NCBI GenBank assembly: GCA_002407775.1
Contig: DHOP01000042.1
Span: 1-47,835 of the forward strand
Direction: 5' to 3'
DNA: 47,835 nt
Origin: Prevotella sp. UBA5387
GTDB taxonomy: Bacteria; Bacteroidota; Bacteroidia; Bacteroidales; Bacteroidaceae
Part shown: positions 16,267-24,480 of the stretch, piece by piece
Position numbering within the stretch: the first letter of the stretch is position 1
Layout: every line of letters starts with the position of its first letter
Notes under the pieces: generated by a model
What the model saw: the letters and a program-made list of their open reading frames with translations, nothing else
What the model was told of the DNA's origin: nothing
Databases searched by the model: none
Program-made: the position numbers and the translations under genes

Positions 16267-16839
16267 ATGAAAAGAATCTCAAGACCTTCACTCGTAACAT
16301 GCCTTTCACTGATCGTAATGGCATTAGCATTCACATCGTGCGACAATGACGACAACGACAAAATCGATTTAACATTCTCTCCCTCCAATAAAGTGGAAGT
16401 TGCCGTAGGAGAAAACATTGCCCTAACTGTAAATGGTGGAGCAGCACCCTATCTTGCCCAATCTAGTGACACCAAAATCGCCACTACCACTGTGGACAAA
16501 TCTACTATCACAATCAAAGGTGTAGCAAAAGGCACAGCCACGATAGTCGTGATGGATAAGGACAAGAAAAGTGGGAAAATAGCTGTGGCCGTGAAAGATG
16601 CGGCAACACTCCACTTTGATAAAAACTCCGTGGAAGTAGATGCAACTAAAGAAGCCATCATATCAGTCACAGGGGGAACGGCTCCCTATGCCGCAGCACC
16701 CAAGGATGCTGATATTGCTTCTGTAACCGTTAAAGACTACAGCATTACTGTAAAAGGACTAAAAGCCGGAACAACAACCATAACAGTCACGGATAAAGAA
16801 AAGAAAAATAGTGGCACATTTACCGTAAAAGTAAAATAA
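16267..16839 (+). CDS. Lipoprotein with two bacterial Ig-like repeats
   Basis: The 190-residue protein has a lipobox (AFTSC, Cys25) followed by DNDDNDK, an acidic stretch typical of surface-exported lipoproteins. Two homologous repeats follow (about 36-110 and 114-190). Each contains a GG-APY motif (GGAAPYLAQ, GGTAPYAAA) and ends with a K-G-A-GTATI or K-A-GTTTI strand and a KDKK/KEKK turn, as in BIG2-like domains. Such domains usually act as spacers or adhesive modules; no binding partner can be named. It lies between the NigD-like gene and an ECF sigma factor gene that has its own promoter. Confidence 0.8.
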   Translation: MKRISRPSLVTCLSLIVMALAFTSCDNDDNDKIDLTFSPSNKVEVAVGENIALTVNGGAAPYLAQSSDTKIATTTVDKSTITIKGVAKGTATIVVMDKDKKSGKIAVAVKDAATLHFDKNSVEVDATKEAIISVTGGTAPYAAAPKDADIASVTVKDYSITVKGLKAGTTTITVTDKEKKNSGTFTVKVK

Positions 16840-16845
16840 GAAGTC

Positions 16846-16877
16846 TTTCGAAAGAAGAATTTAAGGTTGTACCTTTG
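16846..16877 (+). promoter_or_regulatory. Promoter of the ECF sigma operon (TTTC-N20-TACCTTTG)
   Basis: TACCTTTG at 16870-16877 matches TAnnTTTG, with TTTC at 16846-16849 in the -33 position and a 20-bp spacer. Transcription would start near 16884, about 38 nt before the ATG at 16922. Confidence 0.55.
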
Positions 16878-16921
16878 CAATATGTCAACGGTATAACCTT
16901 TCTTGCAATAAAGAGTGGCTT

Positions 16922-17518
16922 ATGACAGGTTCGAGCCAAATACGTATAATGATAAGAGAAGCAATTAGAGAGCAAACACTTATTCAACAAATTGCGAGAG
17001 GCAGTACAAAGGCCATGAAGATGTTTTACGACACTTATTCTGGTTATTTAACCGCTGTATGCACTCGCTATATTTCTAATGAGGAGGATGTCAAAGATAT
17101 ATTACAAGACAGTTTTATTAAAATTTTCAAAGTTGCAGATAAGTTCAAGTACAGAGGGGAGGGATCATTAAAAGCATGGTCCTCACGTATTGTGGTAAAT
17201 GAAGCACTGAAACATATCAAGGAAAAACAGAAAATGAAGGAGACCAATTTGCCCAATTGGAACCTACCCGATCAGACCGACGATGTAGACCCAGACTTTG
17301 ATGACATCCCGATAACTGTCATCACAGATATGATTCGCTCTCTTCCCATTGGCTATCGGACTGTATTCAACCTATACATTCTTGAGAACAAAAGTCATAA
17401 GGAAATTGCTTCGCTATTAAGTATCACAGAAAACACTTCCGCCTCACAATTACACAGAGCCAAAGGCTTGCTGATCAGGGAAATCGAATTATATAGACTT
17501 GAAAAGAAGACACTATGA
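16922..17518 (+). CDS. ECF-type RNA polymerase sigma factor
   Basis: The 198-residue protein has the two-domain layout of ECF sigma factors. Region 2 spans about 30-100 (MKMFYDTYSGYL, DVKDILQDSFIKIF, AWSSRIVVNEALKHIKEK). Region 4 spans about 135-190, with the helix-turn-helix NKSHKEIASLLSITENTSAS. The start at 16922 is kept because a weak purine-rich stretch precedes it; ATG 16949 (MIREAIREQ) is an alternative. Its stop overlaps the ATG of the next gene (ATGA), so sigma factor and partner are translationally coupled, the usual arrangement for a sigma factor and its regulator. Target promoters are unknown, and self-activation is possible. Confidence 0.9.
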   Translation: MTGSSQIRIMIREAIREQTLIQQIARGSTKAMKMFYDTYSGYLTAVCTRYISNEEDVKDILQDSFIKIFKVADKFKYRGEGSLKAWSSRIVVNEALKHIKEKQKMKETNLPNWNLPDQTDDVDPDFDDIPITVITDMIRSLPIGYRTVFNLYILENKSHKEIASLLSITENTSASQLHRAKGLLIREIELYRLEKKTL

Positions 17519-18825
17519 ACAGTAAATGGCAGGATAATTTACGCAATCGGATGGAACAACATCAAGTGTCCCCTCCCAATGGATTGTGGGATGATATAGA
17601 GAAGGCCTTGAAAGCTGAAAATGCATCGGCCCAGAAAAATACTCCAAAGACGCACATGTTGTGGTACAGACGTGTGGGAGTAGCAGCGGCAGCCGCTATT
17701 TTCTTTTTCATTACTCTGAATGTCATTATACAAAATCAGAGGACTATGCCGACCACGACATCTAGCAAGCACCAGCAGTCCGTTGCTGTTGCTACACCGC
17801 AGGCTAAAAACATTTTGGTACCAAAGGTTCAGACGACACAGCTAGCACACAATTCGACAAACAAGAAACACCTATCAAGTAACACATCATATAAAAGGCC
17901 GGAGACTGGCGAAAGACCTCTCATTGAGGAAGGAGCAAAAATTGAAGAAGTGGAAAACCTCAGCGATGTTACCCAAGAAATCACAGCGCAATCGGAGGAG
18001 AAGGAGAATCTTCCGAAAGAGAATCAGCGTCTTTACTCGCACTCTAACAACATTCAAGGCCGCGATATTAAGAATTCTGATGACGCAACGATCTTCTTTC
18101 CAGCCAAGAGGCAACTTGCTAATATCTCAAAATGGCAAACAGACTTTTATGCGTCAAACATTCCGTCAAATTCAGCGAAGGATTATGCCGGTGGATATTG
18201 CAGTTTCAGCCAGCCCAACCTTGGATTCTTCAACGATTATTCGTCCGTGGCAGGTTCGAATTTACCCCAAGATATTCTCCGTCTCAATGAATATCAGCTT
18301 GTTTATAGTGAAATTAAACATTATCAACCTATCACTATCGGGGTTTCATTGAAATACAGTTTTGCAAAAAGATGGAATGTCACAAGTGGGCTCAGCTATA
18401 CAACACTCATTTCGAAACTTCGTTCGGGAAGCCAAGAAAATTATTACAATAGCAAACAAACACTACACTATATTGGAATTCCGGTAAATCTTAATTATAT
18501 AGTTTGGGAAAACAGAAGAATCTCGACATATCTTTCTGGAGGAGGAATGGTGGAAAAGAACGTTTCGGGGACTTTATCGACGGATTACATGATCAATAAC
18601 AAGATAGAAGAACATAGTACTAGCTCTATCTCTGTTAAGCCACTCCAATGGTCGGTCAATTCGGCTGTCGGTATTCAATATCAGCTATCAAGAATCATCG
18701 GTATATATGCTGAGCCAGGAGTGACATGTTTTTTTAAAAATAAAAGTGACATAGAAACAATTTACAAGGATAAACCATTAAATTTCACACTTAAATTGGG
18801 ACTGCGCTTTTCCTTAGATAAATGA
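17515..18825 (+). CDS. Sigma-linked protein: anti-sigma-like N-terminus, one TM, C-terminal beta barrel
   Basis: The 436-residue protein starts with a cytoplasmic stretch (MNSKWQDNLRNRMEQHQVSP, then LWDDIEKAL) like short anti-sigma domains. One TM helix follows at about 54-73, then a charged, low-complexity linker (about 78-215). The C-terminal half (about 220-436) looks like an outer-membrane beta barrel of the PorT/OmpA-like kind (YSFAKRWNVTSGLSYTTLIS, GIPVNLNYIVW, LKLGLRFSL). If both anchors are real, one chain would span both membranes, with the linker crossing the periplasm. Coupling to the sigma gene suggests it relays an envelope state to the sigma factor. The anti-sigma role is inferred. 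Confidence 0.75.
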   Translation: MNSKWQDNLRNRMEQHQVSPPNGLWDDIEKALKAENASAQKNTPKTHMLWYRRVGVAAAAAIFFFITLNVIIQNQRTMPTTTSSKHQQSVAVATPQAKNILVPKVQTTQLAHNSTNKKHLSSNTSYKRPETGERPLIEEGAKIEEVENLSDVTQEITAQSEEKENLPKENQRLYSHSNNIQGRDIKNSDDATIFFPAKRQLANISKWQTDFYASNIPSNSAKDYAGGYCSFSQPNLGFFNDYSSVAGSNLPQDILRLNEYQLVYSEIKHYQPITIGVSLKYSFAKRWNVTSGLSYTTLISKLRSGSQENYYNSKQTLHYIGIPVNLNYIVWENRRISTYLSGGGMVEKNVSGTLSTDYMINNKIEEHSTSSISVKPLQWSVNSAVGIQYQLSRIIGIYAEPGVTCFFKNKSDIETIYKDKPLNFTLKLGLRFSLDK

Positions 18826-19302
18826 ATAATTCAGTAAACTTATTATAAACAAATTTTATTTATAGGCTGTGCTCTTTTTATGTCCATATCAGTCTTTGCA
18901 CAAAACCTATCATCAAAAAACAACTGCAATAATAGCAACAAGATCTTTATTGCGGATTTTTCTAAGGCTTCTGTCAATCAAAAGTAGATTGTAATCAAAT
19001 TGCCGTCAAAAGCAAATCAGAAGAGAGAAAGGAATTATAAAGTGGAACTTATCGCTGGTAAAACAATGATGGTAGATTGCAACCACCATGGATTAAACGG
19101 TAATATTGAGGAAAAAATAGTAGAAGGACAAGGCACTAAATACTATGTATTTACTACTAGTAGTGAGATCTGAGCTACAAGAATGGGGTGTCCTGAAAAC
19201 AGCGAACATAAAGAGTTTGTGACGGCTAAGCCTATCATGATTGAATATGACTATCAAGTGCCAGTAGTGGTGTATGTTCCTAAAGGCTATGATGTAAAAT
19301 AA
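18822..19302 (+). pseudogene. Degenerate ecotin-like serine protease inhibitor gene
   Basis: Translation in one frame gives a hydrophobic leader ending SISVFAQ and then segments aligning with ecotin: KVELIAGKTMMVDCNHHGL, then EEKIVEGQGTKYYVF, TRMGCPENSEHKEFVTA and VPVVVYVPKGYDVK. The gene is broken by TAG at 18985-18987 and TGA at 19171-19173, and its apparent ATG (18822, overlapping the previous stop) is out of frame, implying a frameshift near 18845. Both Cys of the family disulfide remain. The position equivalent to E. coli ecotin P1 Met84 is Arg. Ecotins are periplasmic inhibitors of trypsin-like proteases. It follows the sigma-linked gene directly and may once have been co-transcribed with it. 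Confidence 0.82.
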
Positions 19303-19683
19303 TATGGGCAACTGTCAGTGTTTATAACTCTGTGAAAGCAACGCCAATATCGGGTCGCCGTGTAAATTAAGCCTTTTCTTTCTTACTTATCTGAAGACCG
19401 CACAATTATCTGGCAAAAAACGCAGGTCATGGGTAAGAGTCAATAAATTAATAGTTACATTGTAACGAAAACGTGAAAGGATAGTAATCACGCTACCGTT
19501 ACGGTCTAACGGCGCGGCCAAAGAATAGCAACCACACGACCGAACGATAGTAACCGCAAGCAGGGAATTTTCTTTCATTTTATGGCCTTGATGGGTTTCT
19601 GATAATGTCTTTTGCCTTCATGCATATAAGGGGATGATAAAAGACTTTGAGATGACACATGTGTCGTCTGTAAAAAAATAAAA
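19303..19683. other. Intergenic region with diverged palindromic repeat
   Basis: About 380 bp with no credible gene. A 63-codon minus-strand frame at 19387-19578 lies across the repeat and is not called. The main content is the repeat at 19466-19565. Confidence 0.5.
19466..19565. repeat. Diverged copy of the 'ggatagtaatc' repeat family
   Basis: The segment contains gtgaaaggatagtaatcacg, matching the reverse complement of the palindromic element at 47702-47742 (gcgaaaggatagtaatcgca). It also has further loose repeats of the agtaac/atagcaacc type and a ccgttacggtctaacgg stem. It is more degenerate than the copy at the right end. Confidence 0.5.
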
Positions 19684-19715
19684 AAGCGGGATGTACCACA
19701 TGGTACATCCCGCTT
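19684..19715 (-). terminator. Strong intrinsic terminator of the nagB-GH97 operon
   Basis: A 15-bp perfect inverted repeat (aagcgggatgtacca / tggtacatcccgctt) lies 33 bp beyond the GH97 stop. On the minus strand it is followed by a T-rich run (tttttatttttttac), a textbook intrinsic terminator. Confidence 0.85.
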
Positions 19716-19748
19716 CCATTGTATGTCTAGCCGTAAGGCTATAAATGC

Positions 19749-21716
19749 TTATTGCTGTGTGAGCACGATGCCACCATTGGGCTGCAACGTGACTTTGGCC
19801 TTGCCATTCTTATCAACCTTCAAAGTGCGCAGTTCACTATCGGGCCATAACTGACCCTTCTTTGCCTTGCGATCTACATAGTAGTTGACCGTCTGACCAG
19901 CCAACATAGGCATGTCGAGCGTGAGTGTCAGCGGTTCGGCAGTAGCGTTTAGGCCACCCACATACCACTTGTCACCCGAGCGACGTGCGGTAACTGCATA
20001 ACGTGTGGGGTAACCGGCGAGCAACTTCGTCTCGTCCCATGCTGTAGGTATCTTTTTGAGGAAGTCTTGTTCAAACTGTGGCAAGCCATCGACAACATTC
20101 GGAGTTACAATCACACAGTTGACACTGACCTGATTGGTGATGGCAGTTGCCATCTCAAACACGTCGGAAGTGTACCGCTGATGACGGCTCTTGTTGTCCT
20201 TGCTGATCATCCTATTCATGATGACTCCGCCCCAATCGAAGCTCCCCACGGCGTTGCGGCAGAATGGATGCAACGTCATATCGTAAGGCTCGCGCTGTGC
20301 ATGCTCCTTTGTGAAGTTGACGTTTTCCGATGCCAAGGCTCCCTCGGAACCTACATAGTTGGGGTACATACGCTCCCATCCACGTGGCAAGGTGCAACCA
20401 TGGAAGATAACAAACAATCCATAATCATTGGCATCGCTCAAGATATCCTCATAAAGCTGCATGGTCGGCTGCTTGTCGCCGGCAAAGAAGTCCACCTTGA
20501 TGCCCTTCACGCCAATCTTCTTCATCCAAGCCATCTCCTTCTTACGTGTAATGGCACGGTTCATGATATTGCGAGGACCTTGCGGTGCATCGTTCTCAAT
20601 ACCATTGGAGTTATACCATAGCATGAGGTCAACGCCACGTTCCTTGGCATAGCGGGCCAACTTCTCGACACCCTCGTAGCCTACCTGTGTGTCCCACAAC
20701 GCATCGACAAGAATGTATTCGTAGCCCATCTTTGCCGCCACGTCGATGAACGCGATCTGATCGTCATAGTTCATGCTTTCGTCTCCCCAGAGCAACCAGC
20801 TCCAGGTGTAACGTCCCGGCTTGTACTGGCCTTTGGAAGCATACTGCTCTTCGACAACGTCAAAGGGTATAGTCGTCTCGGCGATGGGTGCCACGGTGGT
20901 GCCCACTGTAATGGTGCGCCAGGGCGTTGCCCCTGGAAGGGAAATGGCTGCATATGGCGTGCCGTTGCCATTCATCTCACCCTGTTGAGGGTAAGCTATG
21001 GTATAGCCACGTCCAGGCTCATAATCGCTTAGGCGAGAACCAACATATCCCCCAGTGACACCCGTCTCCGAGACAAGTACCCAACCACTATTGCCCACAC
21101 GAAAGAGGCACGGAAACGTGTAACCCACGCCATATCTTGAGGGTGCATTCATCGGAGCATCCGAACTGAAGACTTCCTCATAGCTTGGCTTGGTGCGCTC
21201 CCAGCCTGTCATGGGCTGTATCTGTGGTGAGATGAAAGTGGTTGTCTCATCGGGGAAAAGGAATGAACTAGCCTCGCTATAGATTACTGCCACCTTTGGG
21301 TTGTTAGCCTTGGGAAGTGGCAACAAATAGCGAAAAGCCACATCATTGTCGGTCAGATAGAACTCGACATCCATTTCCATGCCATCTCCGTTGAAAAAGG
21401 CGAGGGTGGCACAACTTGCAGGATGCTCCACACGCGATGTCTTGGACCTTGACAACGAATAGCTTGTTGTCTCGTTCTTCTCAGACTTAACGCTCATGCG
21501 CAGCCCTTTAGTGAAGTCGGCATAGTCGGCCTTAAGACCGAGGGCAGAGGGCTTGAGCATCACCCGTCCATCATAGCTTACGCTATAGGTAGCCAGTCCA
21601 TTGTCGTCCGCCACAGAGACAACGAGCTTGCCATCGGGAGAGTTCAGTACCTTCTGCGCAGCCAGCAACGGCGTAGCTAAAAGCATGGCGCAAGCCATGA
21701 GGAGTGTGTGCTTCAT
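19749..21716 (-). CDS. GH97 alpha-glycosidase, predicted retaining (alpha-galactosidase-like)
   Basis: The 655-residue secreted enzyme has a signal peptide (MKHTLLMACAMLLATPLLAA), an N-terminal beta-sandwich (about 21-290), a TIM-barrel catalytic domain (about 300-560) and a C-terminal beta domain. GH97 contains inverting alpha-glucosidases such as SusB and retaining alpha-galactosidases. Here GIKVDF places Asp409 at the barrel position used as nucleophile in the retaining branch, with GSEGA (Glu458) as likely acid/base. A retaining alpha-galactosidase or related activity is therefore more likely than SusB-type. The ATG overlaps the nagB TAA by one base (TAATG). Periplasmic or outer-membrane location is expected; no lipobox is seen. 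Confidence 0.88.
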   Translation of the reverse strand: MKHTLLMACAMLLATPLLAAQKVLNSPDGKLVVSVADDNGLATYSVSYDGRVMLKPSALGLKADYADFTKGLRMSVKSEKNETTSYSLSRSKTSRVEHPASCATLAFFNGDGMEMDVEFYLTDNDVAFRYLLPLPKANNPKVAVIYSEASSFLFPDETTTFISPQIQPMTGWERTKPSYEEVFSSDAPMNAPSRYGVGYTFPCLFRVGNSGWVLVSETGVTGGYVGSRLSDYEPGRGYTIAYPQQGEMNGNGTPYAAISLPGATPWRTITVGTTVAPIAETTIPFDVVEEQYASKGQYKPGRYTWSWLLWGDESMNYDDQIAFIDVAAKMGYEYILVDALWDTQVGYEGVEKLARYAKERGVDLMLWYNSNGIENDAPQGPRNIMNRAITRKKEMAWMKKIGVKGIKVDFFAGDKQPTMQLYEDILSDANDYGLFVIFHGCTLPRGWERMYPNYVGSEGALASENVNFTKEHAQREPYDMTLHPFCRNAVGSFDWGGVIMNRMISKDNKSRHQRYTSDVFEMATAITNQVSVNCVIVTPNVVDGLPQFEQDFLKKIPTAWDETKLLAGYPTRYAVTARRSGDKWYVGGLNATAEPLTLTLDMPMLAGQTVNYYVDRKAKKGQLWPDSELRTLKVDKNGKAKVTLQPNGGIVLTQQ

Positions 21717-22507
21717 TATAGATTGTCTTTTTCGATGTCCTTGAAATAGCGATAGGTTCCAACTTTCAATTGGTCACAAGCTGGCTCATCTGCGACGATG
21801 ATGCCATGCTGGTGCATCTGTAGGGCAGAGATGGTCCATGACTGTGTCACCGGTCCCTCTACGGCTGCCTGCAAAGCGCCTGCCTTATGATGTCCGTTGC
21901 AAAGAATCAGCACCTCACGCGCATCCATCACAGTACCCACACCAACTGTCAGTGCATAGTGAGGCACCTTGGTGATGTCGTTGTCAAAGAAACGACTGTT
22001 GGCGATGATGGTGTCTGTGGTGAGAGTTTTCTCACGTGTGCGACTTGACAAACTTGATCCTGGCTCGTTAAACGCGATGTGACCGTCAGGCCCAATACCA
22101 CCGATAAACAAGTCTATGCCACCAGCCTCAGCAATCATCTGCTCATAATGGGCGCACTCTGCCTTAAGGTCAGCGGCGTTGCCGTTGAGTATATGGATAT
22201 TCTCACGAGGGATGTCAATATGGTCGAAGAGGTTGCGTGCCATGAAGCTATGATAGCTCTCAGGATGCTCCTCGGGAAGACCTACGTACTCGTCCATGTT
22301 GAATGTCAACACGTGCTTGAAGCTTACCCGACCAGCCTTGTTGGCCTTTACAAGCTGAGCATACATCCCTTCTGGAGAACTTCCTGTAGGAAGACCCAGC
22401 ACAAAAGGATGCTCGGCAGTGGGTTGGAACTCGTTGATGCTCTTAATGACATACTCGGCAGCCCAGCGGGAGATACCTTCATAATTTGTTTGGATAATAA
22501 GTCTCAT
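21716..22507 (-). CDS. nagB: Glucosamine-6-phosphate deaminase
   Basis: The 263-residue protein is full length for NagB, which converts glucosamine 6-phosphate to fructose 6-phosphate and ammonia in the cytoplasm. All catalytic residues of the E. coli enzyme appear at the same numbers: Asp72 in NMDEYVGL and Asp141, His143 and Glu148 in GPDGHIAFNEP. The phosphate loop LPTGSSPEGMY is at 39-49. It is the first gene of a two-gene operon with the GH97 glycosidase, overlapping it by one base, and has a well-formed promoter upstream. The pairing suggests a glycan that yields both alpha-linked hexose and amino sugar, but no N-acetylglucosamine-6-phosphate deacetylase is nearby. Confidence 0.95.
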   Translation of the reverse strand: MRLIIQTNYEGISRWAAEYVIKSINEFQPTAEHPFVLGLPTGSSPEGMYAQLVKANKAGRVSFKHVLTFNMDEYVGLPEEHPESYHSFMARNLFDHIDIPRENIHILNGNAADLKAECAHYEQMIAEAGGIDLFIGGIGPDGHIAFNEPGSSLSSRTREKTLTTDTIIANSRFFDNDITKVPHYALTVGVGTVMDAREVLILCNGHHKAGALQAAVEGPVTQSWTISALQMHQHGIIVADEPACDQLKVGTYRYFKDIEKDNL

Positions 22508-22531
22508 ATTCTTAAAAGTTTAATGTAAACG

Positions 22532-22563
22532 CAAAAATAACAAAAAGCTATCTAAGAAGCAAA
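22532..22563 (-). promoter_or_regulatory. Promoter of the nagB operon (TTTG-N20-TATTTTTG)
   Basis: On the minus strand TTTG (22560-22563) and TATTTTTG (22532-22539) are separated by 20 bp, a good match to the Bacteroidota primary sigma consensus. Transcription would start near 22525, about 18 nt before nagB. Confidence 0.65.
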
Positions 22564-22601
22564 CGTTTATAGGGCTTCTTCACATTAAGGGGCCTAAAAA
22601 C

Positions 22602-22636
22602 AGAAAGCGCCTGGACATCACGTCCTAGCGCTTTCT
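22602..22636. terminator. Hairpin between nagB and the DUF1801 gene
   Basis: A stem of about 15 bp with two mismatches (agaaagcgcctggac / gtcctagcgctttct) and a 5-nt loop. It lies upstream of the nagB promoter and about 310 bp beyond the DUF1801 stop, so it may insulate nagB from upstream transcription. Confidence 0.5.
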
Positions 22637-22945
22637 AATTCTCGAATGTTTCAGCAATGTGTCTTAATATGTAGTTATGATCTTAGAAATCTTCACGTCA
22701 CAATTACTCTTTTATACATTGCAAAGATATGTATTAAATCGTTTGGTTTCAAATCTAGCAAGTTTTTTTTCATTTAATTCAACGCAAACGTTTACGAAAT
22801 CATAACATATCATCAAAAAATGTCCCAATTGATGTAAATCAAACGAATTGAAGGTGAAAAAGAGAAGGTTATAAGCTAAAAACGGATCAAAACTTTTTGC
22901 TTAGATTTTAGCCATTTATTTCTTCGCAGAGGAATTTTCTTTCCT

Positions 22946-23311
22946 CTATTTTGCCCTTGCTGCATCTTCGTCTACTCGAAACTTTACGATTTCTTGAATG
23001 AGTGACAATGGAAGAGGTTGATCAATCGGAAACTGTATGGCACCCTTGGAGGTGTTATAACTTGCAAGCTCATCCGCGAGCTTTACAATAGGGCTTGCTG
23101 TCGGATAAAAACCAATATGCTTTTTATGGGCAGCATAATAGACAAGCACTCTGTTCTGCTTGAAAGCAGACATGCCATAGCTGATAGTCTCGGTTGCAAA
23201 TGGTGCAGCCTGCCGGATTGTCTGTCTCAGTTGCTCAAGCTGTTTCTGAATGTCTGCAGAAAGCAAGCTATGATACTCGTCTATATTGTTGAATATGTTG
23301 TCTTTATCCAT
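22946..23311 (-). CDS. DUF1801 (YdhG-like) family protein
   Basis: The 121-residue soluble protein shows the DUF1801 pattern: an N-terminal helix with IDEYHSLLS, then IRQAAPFATETISYGMSAFK, VYYAAHKKHIGFYPTASPI, KGAIQFPIDQPLPLSLI and a C-terminal helix. This family has a frataxin-like fold and includes proteins annotated as iron chaperones, but its biochemical role is not settled. The gene is short and appears monocistronic, 147 bp upstream (in sequence) of the Pit permease end and separated from it by a terminator. Full length, with an intact start and stop. Confidence 0.85.
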   Translation of the reverse strand: MDKDNIFNNIDEYHSLLSADIQKQLEQLRQTIRQAAPFATETISYGMSAFKQNRVLVYYAAHKKHIGFYPTASPIVKLADELASYNTSKGAIQFPIDQPLPLSLIQEIVKFRVDEDAARAK

Positions 23312-23424
23312 AATTAAGATGGTTATCTTGTGCTAAGAGCCCAATAAAACAATTCAAATTATCAGCAGAAAGACAAAAGAGTGAGGAATAGTTGATCCTC
23401 TATCATATAATAATGAAAAACAAA

Positions 23425-23452
23425 AAGGATGTGACTAAATTGTCACATCCTT
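23425..23452 (-). terminator. Intrinsic terminator of the DUF47-pit operon
   Basis: An 11-bp perfect stem (aaggatgtgac / gtcacatcctt) with a 6-nt loop starts 7 bp beyond the permease stop. On the minus strand it runs into ctttttgttttt. Confidence 0.85.
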
Positions 23453-23458
23453 ATGTCT

Positions 23459-24475
23459 TTACAGAAATAGCATCACGATTTTATAGATACCTGCACCAAG
23501 TAAGGCACTCACTGGTATGGTCAATATCCATGCTATCATCAGATCCTTCATTATTCCCCATCTCACTGCCGAGAGACGCTTAGTGGCGCCGACACCCATA
23601 ATCGAACCTGCGATGGTATGCGTGGTGCTTACTGGAATCTTAAGAATCTCCGTAAGATATAGAGTAATAGCACCGGCGGTCTCAGCAACGACACCTTCAA
23701 GTGGAGTAACCTTGGTGATCTTTGTTCCCATTGTCTTAACGATTCTCCAACCACCGGACATTGTACCTATTGAGATGGCGGCGAAGCATGAGAAAGCAAC
23801 CCAGTCGGGAATGTCTGCAACAGACTGAATACCCAAGCCGATATGCAGGGGGTGAGCGGCTATCATGGCTGCTGCAATGATACCCATCACCTTTTGAGAA
23901 TCGTTCATACCATGACCAACACTGAACAGAGCAGAGGAAACTAATTGCAGATGCTTGAACCAGTCGTTGGCCTTGTGATGATTCACATTCCTAAATCCAT
24001 AGGTTACAAGCAAGGAAATAAAGAATGCTATAACCATTCCGATAAAAGGAGCCAAGAAAATAAATGACGCAATTTTCAGAATGATGGAACCGTGAATGGC
24101 ATTAAATCCATTAGCCATAATGGCTGAACCGGCAAATCCTCCAATCAAAGTATGGGAGGAAGACGAAGGAATACCTCTCCACCATGTCAACAGATTCCAG
24201 ATAATAGCGCCAATCACACCCGCTAAAATAATCGGAAGTGTAATGTACTCCTCGTACACAGTCTTGGATACAGTGTTGGCTATACCAAACTCACCAATGA
24301 TATATTTAGAAATGAAAAAGGCGACAAAGTTAAAGAACGCTGCCCATATTACCGCTTGAAAGGGTGTCAACACACGAGTAGTGACGATAGTAGAAATTGA
24401 ATTTGCAGCATCATGGAAACCATTGATGAAGTCAAATATCAGGCCCAGAACAATAATTGAAATTAATATTGCCAT
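23459..24475 (-). CDS. pit: Low-affinity inorganic phosphate permease (Pit family)
   Basis: The 338-residue inner-membrane protein has about eight to ten helices and the two inverted Pit repeats: GFHDAANSIST at 19-29 near the N-terminus and the matching VGHGMNDSQKVMG in the second half, which form the phosphate/metal site. TTHTIAG near residue 280 is also family-typical. Pit proteins import phosphate as a metal complex with a cation. The gene begins 5 bp after the DUF47 gene, and this pairing is widespread in bacteria, where the DUF47 protein is thought to modulate the permease. A terminator follows immediately. Confidence 0.92.
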   Translation of the reverse strand: MAILISIIVLGLIFDFINGFHDAANSISTIVTTRVLTPFQAVIWAAFFNFVAFFISKYIIGEFGIANTVSKTVYEEYITLPIILAGVIGAIIWNLLTWWRGIPSSSSHTLIGGFAGSAIMANGFNAIHGSIILKIASFIFLAPFIGMVIAFFISLLVTYGFRNVNHHKANDWFKHLQLVSSALFSVGHGMNDSQKVMGIIAAAMIAAHPLHIGLGIQSVADIPDWVAFSCFAAISIGTMSGGWRIVKTMGTKITKVTPLEGVVAETAGAITLYLTEILKIPVSTTHTIAGSIMGVGATKRLSAVRWGIMKDLMIAWILTIPVSALLGAGIYKIVMLFL

Positions 24476-24480
24476 ACGGA

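Noticed and set aside
18988..19170. Ecotin segment as a functional short gene or a stop-codon recoding case
   Set aside because: Two stops plus a broken start and no recoding signal point to a pseudogene.
19387..19578. A 63-codon minus-strand frame between the ecotin remnant and the GH97 gene
   Set aside because: It lies in a degenerate repeat and has no recognisable feature.
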